Below, piece after piece: positions 33,262 through 42,078 of a DNA stretch of 62,473 nt. Where the stretch lies: assembly GCF_028715765.1 (NCBI RefSeq), contig NZ_JAQURE010000015.1:1-62473 (forward strand), in the 5' to 3' direction. The DNA is from Rhodoferax sp. (GTDB taxonomy: Bacteria > Pseudomonadota > Gammaproteobacteria > Burkholderiales > Burkholderiaceae_C). Each line of letters begins with the position of its first letter. The stretch's first letter is position 1. The translations under genes were made by a program, and so were the position numbers. The notes below the pieces were generated by a model. That model ran no database searches. It saw only the letters and a program-made list of their open reading frames with translations, and was not told the DNA's origin.

Positions 33262-33305
33262 TGTAGCTACTCACGCTTATTCCATAAGCGCTGGAGGCCT
33301 AAAAA
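33262..33305 (+). repeat. Dispersed ~45-bp repeat, copy 7 (best consensus)
   Basis: It reads TGTAGCTACTCACGCTTATT, then CCATAAGCGCTGGAGGCCTA, with the inner arms CGCTTAT and ATAAGCG forming a hairpin. It lies between puuC and the potI-type permease gene and is one of the cleanest copies. Confidence 0.75.
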
Positions 33306-33314
33306 GCATGTAAC

Positions 33315-34175
33315 TTATTTGATGGACAGAGCGGCTAACTCAGCACGAGTTGCTGCGGCAATTTCACGCTCGCGCATGCGCGTTTGACGCGCCACCCAAA
33401 CGCTGTAAGCGATGACGACCACCGTGACAGACACAATGAGCAAGGTGGCAGCGGCATAAATGGTGGGGTTGATGCCGCGGCGAGCATAGCCAAAAATCAC
33501 TTGCGGCAAGGTGTTGACGCCTGGCCCTGACAAAAACTCGGCAATCACCACATCATCAAAAGATAACGTGAACGCCAGCAAATAAGCAGCAAACACAGCT
33601 TGCATGATGTTTGGCATGGTGATCAAAAAGAACACCTGAAACGGCTTGGCACCCAAGTCCATGGCGGCCTCTTCAATGGCGTGATCCATCTCCAACAAGC
33701 GCGACTGCACCACCACCATGCCATAGGCCATGCCCAGCAAGGTGTGACCCAACACAATGGTCAACATGCCGCGCTGCGGCCAACCAAAGGCGTTTTGCAC
33801 CCCCACCATCAATAACAGCAGCGACAAGCCAATCACCACCTCAGGCATCACCAGCGGCGCATTCACCATGCCTGAGAACAGAGTTCGACCACGGAAACGC
33901 CGATAACGCACCAAGACAAAAGCTGCAAAAGTGGCCAGCACCGCAGAGGCCACGCCCGCCAAAGTGGCCACTTTGACGGACAGCCAAAAGCCTTCGACAA
34001 TTTTGGTGTCGCGCGTCAAGGCCTCGTACCAACGCCACGAAAAACCGGTAAAAACCGCATCTTGGCGCGTGCTGTTGAATGAAAACACCATCATGAACAA
34101 CAGTGGCAGGTACAAGAACAAAAAGGTTAACCCCAGCCAGGCTTTGCCAAAGTACCGGTACAGAAACGCTCTCAT
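33315..34175 (-). CDS. potI: Putrescine ABC transporter permease (PotI/PotC type)
   Basis: A 286-residue inner-membrane permease with six membrane segments and the EAA-type loop (EMDHAIEEAAMDLGAKPFQVFF) that contacts the ATPase. The closing segment LSFDDVVIAEFLSGPGVNTLP is characteristic of PotC/PotI. It is the last transporter gene of a PotFGHI-like set and starts 11 bp after the other permease gene. The choice of putrescine (PotI) over spermidine (PotC) is inferred from the neighbouring putrescine catabolic genes. Confidence 0.88.
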   Translation of the reverse strand: MRAFLYRYFGKAWLGLTFLFLYLPLLFMMVFSFNSTRQDAVFTGFSWRWYEALTRDTKIVEGFWLSVKVATLAGVASAVLATFAAFVLVRYRRFRGRTLFSGMVNAPLVMPEVVIGLSLLLLMVGVQNAFGWPQRGMLTIVLGHTLLGMAYGMVVVQSRLLEMDHAIEEAAMDLGAKPFQVFFLITMPNIMQAVFAAYLLAFTLSFDDVVIAEFLSGPGVNTLPQVIFGYARRGINPTIYAAATLLIVSVTVVVIAYSVWVARQTRMREREIAAATRAELAALSIK

Positions 34176-34186
34176 GGTCTGCTCCC

Positions 34187-35101
34187 TTAGGTTTTAGCCT
34201 GCGCCGGTTCGGCGGTGTAGTGGTAATACAAGGCCAAGGGCACCACAATCAAACCAATCATCACCACCGCCAATGCCGTGGCGCGCGGCCAGTTGTTGCT
34301 GGTGAACATTTCATCCCACACCACCCGGCCAATCATGATGTTTTCAGGTCCACCCAGCAGTGAGGGAATCACAAACTCGCCCACCGCCGGAATGAACACC
34401 AACATAAACCCCGCAACGATGCCAGCTTTGGACAGCGGCACAGTGATCAGCCAAAACGCTTTCAGGGGCGTGGTGCCCAGGTCGTAAGCTGCTTCAAGCA
34501 GCCGAAAATCCATCTTGACCAAATTGGCATACAGCGGCAGCACCATGAACGGCAAGTACACATAGGTCATACCCACCAACATCGACACATCGGTATAGAG
34601 CATTTGAATGGGCTCGGCAATCAAGCCCAGCGCCATCAGCAGCTGGTTGACAACCCCTTGGTCGGCCAAAATGCCCTTCCAGGCGTAGACCCGAAGCAAA
34701 AACGACGTCCAAAACGGCAGCATCACCATCATCAGCAAGGCCGGGCGCACACTGGGCTTGGATCTGGCAATGAAATATGAAAACGGGTAACCAATCAGCA
34801 AACACAACACCGCGGTGCACAAGGCATAGCCGATGGAGCGCACATAGGCTTCGATGTAGATGGTCTGAAACCACGCGCCATCGTCTGTTGCCCTGAAGAT
34901 TGACCCATAGTTTTCGTATTTGAGCTTGAGCAAGCCCGTGGTGGTGTCCCAAATCGGTTTGAACGGCGAAATGTCGTTGCCCATGTCAACAAAGCTGATG
35001 TAGAGCAAAATCAAAAAAGGGAGCAAGAAAAACACCACCAGCCAGGTATAAGGCACGCCGATAACGAAACGGCGACCCGGTGCAGCCCAAAAATGTGCCA
35101 T
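34187..35101 (-). CDS. potH: Putrescine ABC transporter permease (PotH/PotB type)
   Basis: A 304-residue permease with six membrane segments, an N-terminal IGVPYTWLVVFFLLPFLILL segment and the EAA loop LLEAAYDLGTTPLKAFWLI. The segment VIPSLLGGPENIMIGRVVWDE is typical of PotB/PotH. With PotI-type permease it forms the membrane channel of the uptake system. It begins 12 bp after the ATPase gene. Confidence 0.88.
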   Translation of the reverse strand: MAHFWAAPGRRFVIGVPYTWLVVFFLLPFLILLYISFVDMGNDISPFKPIWDTTTGLLKLKYENYGSIFRATDDGAWFQTIYIEAYVRSIGYALCTAVLCLLIGYPFSYFIARSKPSVRPALLMMVMLPFWTSFLLRVYAWKGILADQGVVNQLLMALGLIAEPIQMLYTDVSMLVGMTYVYLPFMVLPLYANLVKMDFRLLEAAYDLGTTPLKAFWLITVPLSKAGIVAGFMLVFIPAVGEFVIPSLLGGPENIMIGRVVWDEMFTSNNWPRATALAVVMIGLIVVPLALYYHYTAEPAQAKT

Positions 35102-35113
35102 GCCTCAAGCTCC

Positions 35114-36217
35114 TTAGTTGCGCAACAGAACGGCGTCGGTGTCGTCCCACCAAAAATACACGTCGTCCTCCCAGGTGATGTCAAGCAAGTCCAGGTGAGA
35201 GCCATTGGGCTCAGTGATCTTGACCCGAACACCACCCGAAGTCACCACAATGTAAGTGTTGTAAGACCCGAAATAAGCAATTTCTTTGACCCGGCCATGA
35301 AACAGGTTGTGGCTGACGTTGTGCGGTGCCTGCTTACCAATGCTCACCTTCTCCGGGCGCACCGCCATCGCCACGGGCATGCCCAATGTGCCACTCACGC
35401 TGTGCCCCACATGCATTTCTCCAATGGGGGTCTGAGCCGCGCAATGGTCGGGCTCGTCAACGCTGAGCTTGCCCTCAAACAAATTCACACTGCCAATGAA
35501 ATCGGCGACAAAACGGTTCGAGGGGTATTCATACACCTCTTGCGGCGAGCCCACTTGCTGCACCCGCCCTTTGCTCATGACGGCAATGCGCCCGGCCATG
35601 GTCATGGCTTCTTCTTGGTCGTGCGTGACCATGACACAGGTCACGCCCACTTTTTCAATGATGTTGACCAGTTCAAACTGGGTTTGCTCGCGCAGCTTCT
35701 TGTCGAGTGCGCCCAATGGCTCGTCCAACAACAGCACTTTGGGGCGTTTGGCCAAACTGCGTGCCAACGCCACCCGCTGTTGCTGTCCGCCAGAGAGTTG
35801 ATGCGGCTTGCGCTTGGCATAGGGGGTGAGTTGCACCAGGTCAAGCATTTCACCCACCCGCTGCCTGATCTCGGCGCCCGGCAAGCCCTCGCGCTTCAAA
35901 CCAAACGCGATGTTTTCCCAAATATCCAGGTGCGGAAACAGGGCATAGCTTTGAAACATCATGTTGAACGGGCGCTCGTAAGGCGCCAGCGACGCCACAT
36001 CTTGCCCACTGAGCAAAATGCGCCCTGAGGTGGGCGTCTCGAACCCCGCCAACATGCGCAGCAAGGTGGACTTGCCGCAGCCAGAGCTGCCCAGCAAGGC
36101 AAAAATTTCACCCTGCTTGATGGACAAGTTCACCTCATCCACAGCCACTGCTTCATCAAAGCGCTTGACCAGTTTTTCGGTCACCAGGTAGTCGTTTTTA
36201 GGATTCACATCAGCCAT
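35114..36217 (-). CDS. potG: Putrescine ABC transporter ATP-binding protein (PotG/PotA type)
   Basis: An ATPase of about 367 residues with Walker A (GSSGCGKSTLL), signature LSGGQQQRVALARSL, Walker B (VLLLDEPLGALD), the H-loop MVTHDQEEA, and a C-terminal TOBE domain. It powers polyamine import across the inner membrane. I prefer ATG at 36217 because AAGGCGG lies just upstream; ATG at 36238 is also possible. A strong hairpin with a T-run lies just upstream, so its level is probably lower than that of the binding protein. Confidence 0.9.
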   Translation of the reverse strand: MADVNPKNDYLVTEKLVKRFDEAVAVDEVNLSIKQGEIFALLGSSGCGKSTLLRMLAGFETPTSGRILLSGQDVASLAPYERPFNMMFQSYALFPHLDIWENIAFGLKREGLPGAEIRQRVGEMLDLVQLTPYAKRKPHQLSGGQQQRVALARSLAKRPKVLLLDEPLGALDKKLREQTQFELVNIIEKVGVTCVMVTHDQEEAMTMAGRIAVMSKGRVQQVGSPQEVYEYPSNRFVADFIGSVNLFEGKLSVDEPDHCAAQTPIGEMHVGHSVSGTLGMPVAMAVRPEKVSIGKQAPHNVSHNLFHGRVKEIAYFGSYNTYIVVTSGGVRVKITEPNGSHLDLLDITWEDDVYFWWDDTDAVLLRN

Positions 36218-36246
36218 GGTGCCGCCTTCTGTACTCATTCAAAACA

Positions 36247-36283
36247 TAAAAAAGGCTGTTTATACGCAGCGTACAAACAGCCT
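36247..36283 (-). terminator. Intrinsic terminator between potF and potG
   Basis: On the minus strand AGGCTGTTT (36275-36283) pairs with AAACAGCCT (36253-36261) across a 13-nt loop, followed by TTTTTT. It begins 22 bp after the potF stop. Partial termination here would give more binding protein than permease and ATPase. Confidence 0.8.
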
Positions 36284-36304
36284 GATGGTCGACCTTAAAG
36301 AGCC

Positions 36305-37474
36305 TTACTTGCCCTTTTTAAAGCCGTTATAGACCGTGGACATGGCCTCACGGGCTTCGTTGCTGAAGCTCGACGGTGCAATCATCTTGGCCATGTAGTC
36401 GGCTTCCACAAAAATAGACTTGTTGCCGGCAATTTCAGGCTTGATCTTGTCCATGGCGGCCTTGTTGGCGGTGGGGTAACCCATGTCGTTGGCCATGGCC
36501 GCTGCGTTTTCAGGGCGCAGGTAAAAGTCGATGAAGGCCGCCGCGTTGTTGGGGTGTTTGGCATCTTTGGTGATGGCCATGGTGTCAAAAAAGATCAACG
36601 CACCGGTCGATGGCAACAACGATTCGATCACGTCTTTGGACTTGTTCTCGGTGGCACGTGCAGCGGCTTGGTTGATGTCGCCTGACCAGCCAATCGCCAC
36701 GCAGGCTTTGCCACCGGCAATGTCGTCAATCATGGTGGAGCTGAAAATACGCACGTCTTTGCGCACCTTGGCCAGCATATCTGCAGCCAGTTTGTAGTCA
36801 GCCGGGTCATTGGAATAAGCATCTTTGCCAATGTAGTGCAAAGCCACCGGGATGATCTCGGTGGGCGAATCCAGGTACGCAATGCCGCAAGACTTCAGCT
36901 TGGACGTGTATTCAGGCTTGAACACCAGGTCCCAGGCGTTCTCTGGCATGGGCAGCTTGCCCAAGGCTTTGGTGACTTTGGCTTTGTTGATGCCCACGGT
37001 GGTAAAGCCCCAAGCCCATGGCACCAGATGTTTGTTGTCTGGGTCGGTGTTTTTGGCCAGTGTGGCCATGATGGGCGCGTCCAGATTGGCCAGGTTTTTG
37101 ATTTTGGCTTTGTCCAGCGGCTGGAACATGCCGCCTTCAATTTGCGGTTTGGCAAACACACTGCCGGGCACCACGATGTCGTAACCGGTGTTGCCTGCCA
37201 CCAGCTTGGCGTGCAGGGCTTCGTTGGTCTCGAAGGTGTCGTAGTTGACCTTGATGCCAGACTCTTTCTCGAACGCGGCAATCATGCCCTCGGGCACGTA
37301 GTCGGGCCAGTTGTAAATGTTGAGCACTTTCTCTTCAGCAGGCACGGGGGCAGGTGCCGGGGCGCTGACCACCGGTGCCGGCGCAGCCACTGGTGCCGGA
37401 GGCGGTTCTTTTTGACCGCAGCCAGCCAAAACCACCGCAGACAGTGCAAATGACCAAAGGTACTTTTTCATCAT
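36305..37474 (-). CDS. potF: Putrescine-binding periplasmic lipoprotein (PotF/SpuD type)
   Basis: A solute-binding protein of about 389 residues. The start at 37474 (MMKKYLWSFALSAVVLAGCG) gives a signal with a lipobox (LAGC) and a CGGAG ribosome-binding site upstream. An alanine-proline-rich linker follows. The mature part opens EKVLNIYNWPDYVPEGMIAAFEKE, the PotF/PotD fold, and has WSGDINQAAARA. It delivers putrescine to the PotGHI transporter. The longer frame to 37540 is not supported. Confidence 0.9.
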   Translation of the reverse strand: MMKKYLWSFALSAVVLAGCGQKEPPPAPVAAPAPVVSAPAPAPVPAEEKVLNIYNWPDYVPEGMIAAFEKESGIKVNYDTFETNEALHAKLVAGNTGYDIVVPGSVFAKPQIEGGMFQPLDKAKIKNLANLDAPIMATLAKNTDPDNKHLVPWAWGFTTVGINKAKVTKALGKLPMPENAWDLVFKPEYTSKLKSCGIAYLDSPTEIIPVALHYIGKDAYSNDPADYKLAADMLAKVRKDVRIFSSTMIDDIAGGKACVAIGWSGDINQAAARATENKSKDVIESLLPSTGALIFFDTMAITKDAKHPNNAAAFIDFYLRPENAAAMANDMGYPTANKAAMDKIKPEIAGNKSIFVEADYMAKMIAPSSFSNEAREAMSTVYNGFKKGK

Positions 37475-37570
37475 AAAAAACTCCGTTAAAGAGAAAACCA
37501 CATAAGGGAAGCTGAGTTTAAACCTAGGGACACTTAGCAATAATCACGCCAATGAAAACACTAAAAAAGC

Positions 37571-38980
37571 TCACAGCGAGCCTTTTTGGGTCAACTCTTG
37601 CAGCGTGAAATCCAGCGCCTGGCGCACCAAGCGCATCATTTCGTCGATGTCGGCGTGCGTCATGATCAAGGGCGGTGCAATGATCATGCGGTCGCCTACC
37701 GCCCGCATGATCAGGCCGTTGTCAAAACAATGGCGCCGGCAAATCATGACCACACCCAGGTGCTCGGCAAAGCGCTCACCGGTGGCCTTGTTTTTAACCA
37801 ACACCAAACCGGCCGTGAAACCACAGGTTTCAGCCAAGCCCACCAGCGGATGACTGGCAATGGCTTCAAAGCACTGCGCCAAATAGGGCGCCAAGTCGGT
37901 TTTGACACGCTGTGGCAATTGCTCACGCTCCATCAAGTCCAAATTGGCCAGCGCCACCGCACAGGCCACCGGGTGCCCGCTGTAGGTGTAGCCGTGGTTG
38001 AACTCGCCGCCCTGCTCGATCAACACTTTGGCCACACGGTTGCCCACCAGCACGCCTCCAAGCGGGATGTAACCGCTGGTGACGGCCTTGGCAAACGTCA
38101 CCAAATCGGGTTTGTAGCCAAATTTTTCATAGGCAAACCAATGTCCCAGGCGGCCAAAGGCACAAATGACCTCGTCGCTGATGAGCAAGATGCCATATTT
38201 GTCCACAATGCGCTGGATTTCTGGCCAATAGGTGGCTGGGGGAATGATCACACCGCCCGCGCCCTGAATCGGCTCGGCAATGAACGCGGCCACGCGCTCA
38301 GGCCCCAGAGCCAATATCTTGTCTTCCAGCCAGCGCGCAGCGCGCAGGCCAAATTCGTCCGCGGTTTCGCCGGGCAAACCGTTCTCAAAAAAATACGGCT
38401 GCTCGATGTGGGTGATGTTGGGAATGGGCAAATCGCCCTGCGCATGCATGCCGCTCATGCCCCCCAGCGACGCACCCGCCATGGTGCTGCCGTGGTAGGC
38501 GTTTTTGCGGCTGATGATGACCTTGCGCTGGGGTTGCCCCAGCAAGTCCCAGTAGCGGCGCACCATGCGCACGTTGGAGTCGTTGCTCTCAGAGCCGCTG
38601 CTGGAGTAAAACACATGCTCAAAGCTGCGGTCGCCCACGCGGGGTGCGAGCGAGGCCAGCTTGGCGGCCAGCTTGACCGCAGGCACGTTGGTGGTCTGGA
38701 AAAAACTGTTGTAAAAGGGCAGTGTCATCATCTGGTCAAACGCCGCCTGCGCCAGGGCTTGGCGGCCATAGCCGGCGTTCACACACCACAAGCCACTCAT
38801 GGCGTCAAGGATTTTGTGGCCCTCAGAGTCCCAAATGTAGATGCCTTCAGATTTGACAATCACCCGCGCACCCCGGCTGGCCAAGTCGCCATGGTCGGTG
38901 AACGGATGCATGAAGTGGGCACTGTCCAAGGCCTGAATGTCTTGGGTGTTGAGCGTGGCGGTGACGGGGTTTGATGTCAT
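37571..38980 (-). CDS. spuC: Putrescine-pyruvate aminotransferase (class III, SpuC-like)
   Basis: A 469-residue PLP enzyme of class III. It has YSSSGSESNDSNVRMVRRYW near the phosphate site, the AFIAEPIQGAGGVIIPPATY segment, DEVICAFGRLGHWFA, and the PLP-lysine region FAKAVTSGYIPLGGV (K in AKAV). It likely converts putrescine to 4-aminobutyraldehyde. The specific substrate is inferred from adjacency to the putrescine transporter and a gamma-glutamylputrescine synthetase-like gene. Confidence 0.87.
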   Translation of the reverse strand: MTSNPVTATLNTQDIQALDSAHFMHPFTDHGDLASRGARVIVKSEGIYIWDSEGHKILDAMSGLWCVNAGYGRQALAQAAFDQMMTLPFYNSFFQTTNVPAVKLAAKLASLAPRVGDRSFEHVFYSSSGSESNDSNVRMVRRYWDLLGQPQRKVIISRKNAYHGSTMAGASLGGMSGMHAQGDLPIPNITHIEQPYFFENGLPGETADEFGLRAARWLEDKILALGPERVAAFIAEPIQGAGGVIIPPATYWPEIQRIVDKYGILLISDEVICAFGRLGHWFAYEKFGYKPDLVTFAKAVTSGYIPLGGVLVGNRVAKVLIEQGGEFNHGYTYSGHPVACAVALANLDLMEREQLPQRVKTDLAPYLAQCFEAIASHPLVGLAETCGFTAGLVLVKNKATGERFAEHLGVVMICRRHCFDNGLIMRAVGDRMIIAPPLIMTHADIDEMMRLVRQALDFTLQELTQKGSL

Positions 38981-39004
38981 GGAAGATTCCTCAATTTATA
39001 TAAG

Positions 39005-39046
39005 AAATTGGCCTCTATCGCTTATTAAATAAGCATGAGTAGCTAT
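39005..39046 (-). repeat. Dispersed ~45-bp repeat, copy 8, overlapping the puuA stop
   Basis: On the minus strand it reads TATAGCTACTCATGCTTATT, then TAATAAGCGATAGAGGCC. The TAG in its first bases is the stop codon of the glutamine synthetase-like gene. Confidence 0.72.
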
Positions 39047-40410
39047 ACATGTAATAGCAGATGTTCGCGTTCCCATGGCGAGATGACTTTCATGAACTCG
39101 TCAAATTCAAGCTCTTTGATTTCTGAATACACGGTGATGAACTCTTTGCCCAGCACTTCATGCAACTCTGACTCGCGGCGCAACCAGTCAAGCGCCTCAC
39201 CCAAGCTGCGTGGCAAGGCGTAGGGCGATAAATACGCATCACCTTTCATCTCGGCCTTGGGTTTGATCTTGTTTTTGAGCCCCAAATAACCACAGGCCAG
39301 CGTCATGGCCAGCGCCACATAGGGGTTGGCATCGGCACCAATCACGCGGTTTTCTACGCGGCGCGCAGCGGGTGACGAAATGGGCGAGCGAATGCCCACC
39401 GTGCGGTTGTCGTAACCCCACTCAATGTTGATGGGCGCCGCGGTGTTGCGGCTCAAACGCCGGTAGCTGTTCACGTAGGGCGCCACCAGCACCATGGCGG
39501 CAGGAATGTAGCGCTGCAAGCCACCGATGTAATGCATGAAGGCCTCTGAGGGTGTGCCATCTTCATTGCTGAAGATATTTTTGCCGGTGGCTTTGTTCAA
39601 AATGCTTTGGTGCACATGCATGGCGCTGCCCGGCTCGCCGGCAATCGGTTTGGCCATGAAAGTGGCGTACATGTCGTGGCGCAGCGCCGATTCACGCACC
39701 GTGCGCTTGAAGAAGAACACTTCGTCAGCCAAACCCAGGGGTTCTGCGTGAAAGAAATTGATCTCCATTTGCCCCGCGCCAATTTCATGGATCAGGGTGT
39801 CGACGTTGAGCTCCATCTTGTCGGAGTAGTCATAAATTTCTTCAAACAGCGGGTCAAACTCGTTGACCGCATCAATGCTGTAAGCCTGGCGCGAGGTCTC
39901 GGCCCGGCCACTGCGGCCAATCGGGGCTTTGAGCAGGGTGTTGGGGTCGGTGTTGCGGGCGGTCAGGTAAAACTCCAGCTCTGGCGCCACGATGGGCTGC
40001 AGCCCCTCTGCCGCAAACAGGTCACACACTTTGCGCAGCACGGTGCGCGGGGCAAACGGCACCAGGTTGCCTTGGTGGTCAAAGCAGTCGTGAATCACCT
40101 GCGCCGTGGGGTCGGTGGCCCAGGGCACGATGCGCACCGTGCTCGGGTCCGGGCGCAGTTGCATGTCTTTGTCGGTGGGGTCGATCACATCGTAGTAAGG
40201 CCCGCTTTCGGGAAACTCGCCGGTCACCCCCATCGCCACCACCGACTGCGGCAAGCGCATGCCACGGTCTTCGGTGAACTTGACACGCGGCAAAATTTTG
40301 CCCCGCGCCACACCCGTCAAGTCAGGCACCAGACACTCCACTTCTGTCACCCGTCGGTCATTGAGCCATTGCTCCAAATCATTGAAAGTCATTGATTTTT
40401 TATCGTTCAT
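39043..40410 (-). CDS. puuA: Glutamine synthetase-like enzyme, probable gamma-glutamylputrescine synthetase
   Basis: A 455-residue type I glutamine synthetase fold. The start at 40410 (MNDKKSMTFNDLEQWL) has a GGAGTG ribosome-binding site. It has the metal-ligand EIGAGQMEINF, HVHQSILNKATGKN and NIEWGYDNRTVGIR segments. The N-terminal domain differs from housekeeping GlnA, with VECLVPDLTGVARGK as in PuuA/SpuI. It would ligate glutamate to putrescine. It is the first gene of the putrescine cluster, divergent from a MocR regulator, and its stop comes from a dispersed repeat. Confidence 0.88.
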   Translation of the reverse strand: MNDKKSMTFNDLEQWLNDRRVTEVECLVPDLTGVARGKILPRVKFTEDRGMRLPQSVVAMGVTGEFPESGPYYDVIDPTDKDMQLRPDPSTVRIVPWATDPTAQVIHDCFDHQGNLVPFAPRTVLRKVCDLFAAEGLQPIVAPELEFYLTARNTDPNTLLKAPIGRSGRAETSRQAYSIDAVNEFDPLFEEIYDYSDKMELNVDTLIHEIGAGQMEINFFHAEPLGLADEVFFFKRTVRESALRHDMYATFMAKPIAGEPGSAMHVHQSILNKATGKNIFSNEDGTPSEAFMHYIGGLQRYIPAAMVLVAPYVNSYRRLSRNTAAPINIEWGYDNRTVGIRSPISSPAARRVENRVIGADANPYVALAMTLACGYLGLKNKIKPKAEMKGDAYLSPYALPRSLGEALDWLRRESELHEVLGKEFITVYSEIKELEFDEFMKVISPWEREHLLLHV

Positions 40411-40453
40411 AAAGCACTCCAGAGGCAAACCAGGGCAAAACGCCAGCTTGTCC

Positions 40454-40496
40454 ATGGCTCATTGTGGTGGGCAAATTGGTTCACAATCAGAGCCAT
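40454..40496. promoter_or_regulatory. Inverted repeat in the puuA-mocR intergenic region
   Basis: ATGGCTCATTGTG (40454-40466) and CACAATCAGAGCCAT (40482-40496) form an inverted repeat with a two-base indel, in the 128-bp gap between the divergent puuA and regulator genes. It is a good candidate operator for the regulator. Confidence 0.5.
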
Positions 40497-40538
40497 TTAA
40501 AGCAAATACAGGGTGCCACTTGGGCATCACCCCAAACC

Positions 40539-42020
40539 ATGCTATCTGAACTTTTACTCAGCGAGATTGAGGGGCTCAAGCCACACAACACCTGGCCGCT
40601 GCACCGCCTGCTGTACGAGGCCGTGCGCCGCACCCTGCTCAGCGGCAAATTGCACGCGGGCGAACGACTGCCTTCCAGCCGTGAGCTGATGCACGACCTT
40701 GGCCTGTCGCGCAACACGGTGGTTGCGGCGCTGAACCAGTTGGCGGTGGAGGGCTACCTGGTCAGCCGGGTCGGCAGTGGCACGTTTGTGAACCCCGACC
40801 TGCCGCACGTGAACCCAGCGCGCACCAGATCGGCACCGCTGCAGCTTGAGAAGCTGTCACGACGCGGCCACGCACTGAGCCACACTTTTTGCGCCGCTGA
40901 TCTGGAGGTGCAACCCTTTACCCCTGGCCTGGCTGACTTCAGTGCTTTCCCGGTGGCACTTTGGCAGCGCCTGCAAAACAAACACTGGCGCATGACCTAC
41001 CCCGACATGTTGGACTACAGCAGCGCGGGGGGGTATGGGCCTTTGCGCCGCGCCATCACCGACTATTTGCGTGTCTCGCGCAGCGTGCCGGTGGATGTAG
41101 AGCAAGTCATTGTGACCAGCGGCACCCAGGAGTCTTTGGGTTTGTGCGCCCAACTGCTGGCCGACCCGCATGACACCGTGTGGCTGGAAGATCCGGCTTA
41201 TTGGGGAGCTGTCAAGGCCTTCATGGCCACCGGCTTGCAGGTGCATGGCATTGCGGTTGACGACCAAGGCATGGCACCGCTGGCGGCGGACAACGCCACA
41301 CCACCCAAACTGATTTATGTCACCCCCTCGCACCAATACCCCACCGGCGCAGTGATGTCATTGGCGCGCCGCCACCAGCTGTTGGCCTTGGCACGCCAAC
41401 ACGCAGCCTGGGTGCTGGAAGACGACTACGACAGTGAATTCCGCTTCAGTGGCCCCCCCATTTCATCGCTGGCGGGGCTCGATACCCACAGCCAAGTGCT
41501 CTACATGGGCTCTTTTTCCAAGGTGCTGTACCCCGGCCTCAAACTGGGCTACCTGGTGGTGCCCAAAAGCTTGGCAGCAGCCTTCAAACGCGCCCATTAC
41601 GACCTGAACCGCCCCGGCCAAATGCCAGTGCAGGCAGCACTGGCAGAGTTCATTGACATGGGGCACTTTGCCAGCGCCTTGCGCAAAGCCCGGCAAAGCT
41701 ACAACCAACGCCGCCAATGTTTGCTCCATGCCCTGCAACCCTGCCTGGGTGAGCAGGCGCACATCACGGGTGCCGAGCAAGGTTTGCACCTGTGCCTGCG
41801 TTTGCCGACATGGGTGGATGACAAAGCGCTGGCACAGCACATGCGCCAGGCCGGGTTGGTGGTGCGGCCGCTGTCAGCTTATTGCCTGCAACGCCAAGAC
41901 TTGCGTGGCTTGGTCATTGGCTACGGCTACGCACCGCTGGCCAGCATTGAACGCTTTGGGCCTGACGTGGCGCAGTGGCTCAAACAAACGCTTCGGTCAA
42001 GTCTTCAACCGTGTATCTGA
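40539..42020 (+). CDS. MocR/PdxR-type regulator (GntR winged helix fused to aminotransferase fold)
   Basis: A 493-residue protein from ATG at 40539. An N-terminal GntR-type winged helix (LLYEAVRRTLLSGKLHAGERLP and SSRELMHDLGLSRNTVVAAL) is joined to a class I aminotransferase-like domain with DDYDSEFRF and the PLP-lysine motif MGSFSKVLYPGLKLGYLV. Such proteins sense PLP adducts and regulate adjacent genes. Here it is divergent from the putrescine genes and probably controls them, as described for similar regulators of GABA or polyamine use. Confidence 0.9.
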   Translation: MLSELLLSEIEGLKPHNTWPLHRLLYEAVRRTLLSGKLHAGERLPSSRELMHDLGLSRNTVVAALNQLAVEGYLVSRVGSGTFVNPDLPHVNPARTRSAPLQLEKLSRRGHALSHTFCAADLEVQPFTPGLADFSAFPVALWQRLQNKHWRMTYPDMLDYSSAGGYGPLRRAITDYLRVSRSVPVDVEQVIVTSGTQESLGLCAQLLADPHDTVWLEDPAYWGAVKAFMATGLQVHGIAVDDQGMAPLAADNATPPKLIYVTPSHQYPTGAVMSLARRHQLLALARQHAAWVLEDDYDSEFRFSGPPISSLAGLDTHSQVLYMGSFSKVLYPGLKLGYLVVPKSLAAAFKRAHYDLNRPGQMPVQAALAEFIDMGHFASALRKARQSYNQRRQCLLHALQPCLGEQAHITGAEQGLHLCLRLPTWVDDKALAQHMRQAGLVVRPLSAYCLQRQDLRGLVIGYGYAPLASIERFGPDVAQWLKQTLRSSLQPCI

Positions 42021-42078
42021 CCCGAAACGACTGACGTCGAACAGTGGTCACAGCCAAACCAAAACCAAAACCAAAGTG

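Noticed and set aside
37586..38974. A 462-residue open frame on the plus strand, and many similar long antisense frames
   Set aside because: They lie opposite well-supported genes in GC-rich DNA, have no recognisable domains, and their composition follows from the codon use of the real gene.
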